A stretch of DNA of 13,522 bases from an uncultured Collinsella sp. GTDB lineage: Bacteria; Actinomycetota; Coriobacteriia; Coriobacteriales; Coriobacteriaceae. The stretch is taken from positions 1 to 13,522 of the forward strand of contig CATVZP010000051.1 in assembly GCA_958348565.1 (NCBI GenBank). The letters run 5' to 3'. The position numbers were made by a program, and so were the translations under genes. Shown piece after piece: positions 12,500 through 13,522 of this stretch. Positions within the stretch are counted from its first letter, which is position 1. Each line of letters begins with the position of its first letter. The notes under the pieces are model-generated. The model saw nothing but the letters and a program-made list of their open reading frames with translations. It did not search any database and was not told where the DNA came from.

Positions 12500-12527
12500 A
12501 TTATCTGTGTTGATAAGAGTTTGTCAT
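12500..12527 (-). promoter_or_regulatory. Candidate promoter of the reductase/selenium operon with an overlapping palindrome
   Basis: On the minus strand ATGACA (12527-12522) and GATAAT (12505-12500) are separated by 16 bases. TTATC and GATAA (12501-12505 and 12512-12516) form an inverted repeat over the -10 region, a possible operator. The site lies between the ABC-gene terminator and the leader ORFs; the next stretch to the reductase start is otherwise without known features. Confidence 0.5.
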
Positions 12528-12548
12528 CCATCATTCGGCGAACGGCAA

Positions 12549-12581
12549 GACAAAGCCGCCGAGGCTTATATCCCCGACGGC
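12549..12581 (-). terminator. Probable terminator of the ABC transporter gene
   Basis: On the minus strand 12581-12572 and 12564-12555 form a 10-bp stem with two G-U pairs around a 7-base loop. It is followed by TTTGTC, 11 bases after the stop codon. Confidence 0.65.
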
Positions 12582-12592
12582 ATTACCCGGCG

Positions 12593-13522
12593 CTATCGAC
12601 AAACCAAATGGATCTTACTCGCATCGAAGTGCATGCGTAGCGTCTCGCCTGCTTGCGGCAGCTCGTCGACAGGCACGCCCACCTTGTTGACCTTCCACTG
12701 CAGATGCGTGGGCGCATCGACGCGCGGCACGTCCAGCAGCACCAGCCGCTCAAAGCGCGAATCGCTCACACGGGCCACGTGCAAATCGTAGCTGTTACGG
12801 CCCCGCTCCGCGCGATTGTCAACATGGAAGTAGCTCGCACGAATACCGAGGTACGCCACGTCATCTCGAACCTCACGACCCACATTAAAGGTCATGCCCC
12901 AGTCGAGGGCCTCAACTTCTTCGTCGCCGATCTTGCGCGCGCGGCTCGTATTCTTGCAGCCCGTCAGGCGCAGTGCCGCCAGCGTCTGCGGACGACGGAC
13001 CACGTCCTCGATGGAGCCGATCTCCTCCACATGCCCGTCGTGCATCACGCAGATGCGCTGACACAGGCGGCACGCTTCGTCGATGTCGTGGCTCACGTAG
13101 AGCACGGTACGGTTGCAGACGTCGAACAGGTCGAGCATGTTTTGCTCAAGCGCGCTCTTGAGATACGCATCGAGTGCGCTCATGGGCTCGTCGAACATAA
13201 AAATGCCCGGATGCGCCGCCACCATACGGGCAAGCGCCACGCGTTGCTGCTGCCCGCCCGAGAGTCGCGCGGGGTAGCGATCGACAAAATCGGCCAGACC
13301 GAAAATGCCCAGATAGCGCTCGGCGAGCTTTTTGCGCGCGGCGGCGTCGCCAGCATCCTTTACACCGGCGCATACGTTATCGGCCACCGTCATGTTGGGA
13401 AACAGCTGATAGTTTTGGAACAACAGGGCGCATTTTCGCTCCTGGGGTGACAGGTTGATGCCAGCCGCCGAGTCAAAAAAGGTCACGCCGTTGACGACGA
13501 TCTTGCCCTCGTCGGGCGTCTC
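12593..13522 (-). CDS. ABC transporter ATP-binding protein, molybdate/tungstate type (ModC-like), 5' end outside window
   Basis: 309 residues are visible; the frame is open to the window edge at ETPDEGKIVVNGV, so the start and Walker A are missing. Present are the Q-loop LLFQNYQLFPNMTV, the signature LSGGQQQR, Walker B IFMFDEP, the D-loop SALD and the H-loop YVSHDIDEA. The C-terminal third contains LTGCKNTSRA, GIRASYF and a short beta-rich end, as in ModC/sulfate-molybdate type ATPases. It would power uptake of molybdate or tungstate, needed by formate dehydrogenase, together with membrane and binding proteins presumably upstream. A terminator follows and the next genes have their own promoter, so it is a separate unit. 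Sulfate or thiosulfate as substrate cannot be ruled out. Confidence 0.85.
   Translation of the reverse strand, partial: ETPDEGKIVVNGVTFFDSAAGINLSPQERKCALLFQNYQLFPNMTVADNVCAGVKDAGDAAARKKLAERYLGIFGLADFVDRYPARLSGGQQQRVALARMVAAHPGIFMFDEPMSALDAYLKSALEQNMLDLFDVCNRTVLYVSHDIDEACRLCQRICVMHDGHVEEIGSIEDVVRRPQTLAALRLTGCKNTSRARKIGDEEVEALDWGMTFNVGREVRDDVAYLGIRASYFHVDNRAERGRNSYDLHVARVSDSRFERLVLLDVPRVDAPTHLQWKVNKVGVPVDELPQAGETLRMHFDASKIHLVCR

Noticed and set aside
1..13522. CRISPR array, rRNA or insertion sequence with transposase
   Set aside because: No regularly spaced short repeats, rRNA-like sequence or transposase frame was found on either strand.

Overview
The window looks like part of the chromosome of an anaerobic, GC-rich, selenium-using gut actinomycete. 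A Collinsella-like member of the Coriobacteriia is my best guess. That rests on codon use, anaerobic metabolism (double-cubane-type reductases, polyferredoxin, probable formate dehydrogenase), strong GGAGG ribosome binding sites and remembered repeat types; no database was consulted.

Layout, left to right. (1) 1-618, minus: the first 8 codons of what is probably a formate dehydrogenase catalytic subunit, preceded by its four-cluster 4Fe-4S electron-transfer protein. A 429-base intergenic region follows, with a perfect hairpin, repeated TGCAATA motifs and a structured 5' leader. (2) 1048-1819, plus: a RelB/DinJ-type antitoxin and PIN-domain toxin pair. (3) 1820-2588: no convincing gene; stacked palindromes, then duplicated pieces of the 3' end of a tRNA-Gly gene. 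(4) 2589-2825, minus: tRNA-Pro(TGG) and tRNA-Gly(TCC) with a good promoter and a terminator. (5) 2837-4195, minus: BrnQ-type branched-chain amino acid transporter. (6) 4214-12527, minus: one long unit. In transcription order it holds two short leader ORFs, two paralogous HgdB/double-cubane-type reductases, their ATP-dependent activator, a GT4 glycosyltransferase, selD, yedF, a DUF3343 Se/S-carrier-like gene and a cysteine-desulfurase-family gene, ending in a strong terminator. (7) 12593-13522, minus: the C-terminal part of a molybdate/tungstate-type ABC ATPase.

The genes converge on selenium and molybdenum/tungsten enzymes. SelD makes selenophosphate. YedF, DUF3343 and the desulfurase-like protein are a known set of selenium-associated partners. 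The Mo/W transporter and the ferredoxin/formate dehydrogenase genes flank the block and are plausible consumers.

Three things stand out. First, selD is read through an in-frame UGA at 7367-7369 and encodes selenocysteine at residue 17; an ordinary ORF search would truncate it to a false TTG start. Second, an approximately 100-nt structured element occurs twice, once at the 3' end of each reductase gene. The two copies differ by five two-sided compensatory base-pair changes, and their wobble pairs point to the plus strand, antisense to the operon. Third, a glycosyltransferase overlaps selD, and ATP-driven double-cubane-type reductases share the operon. This raises the possibility of an undescribed selenium pathway, such as reductive selenium mobilisation or selenosugar formation.
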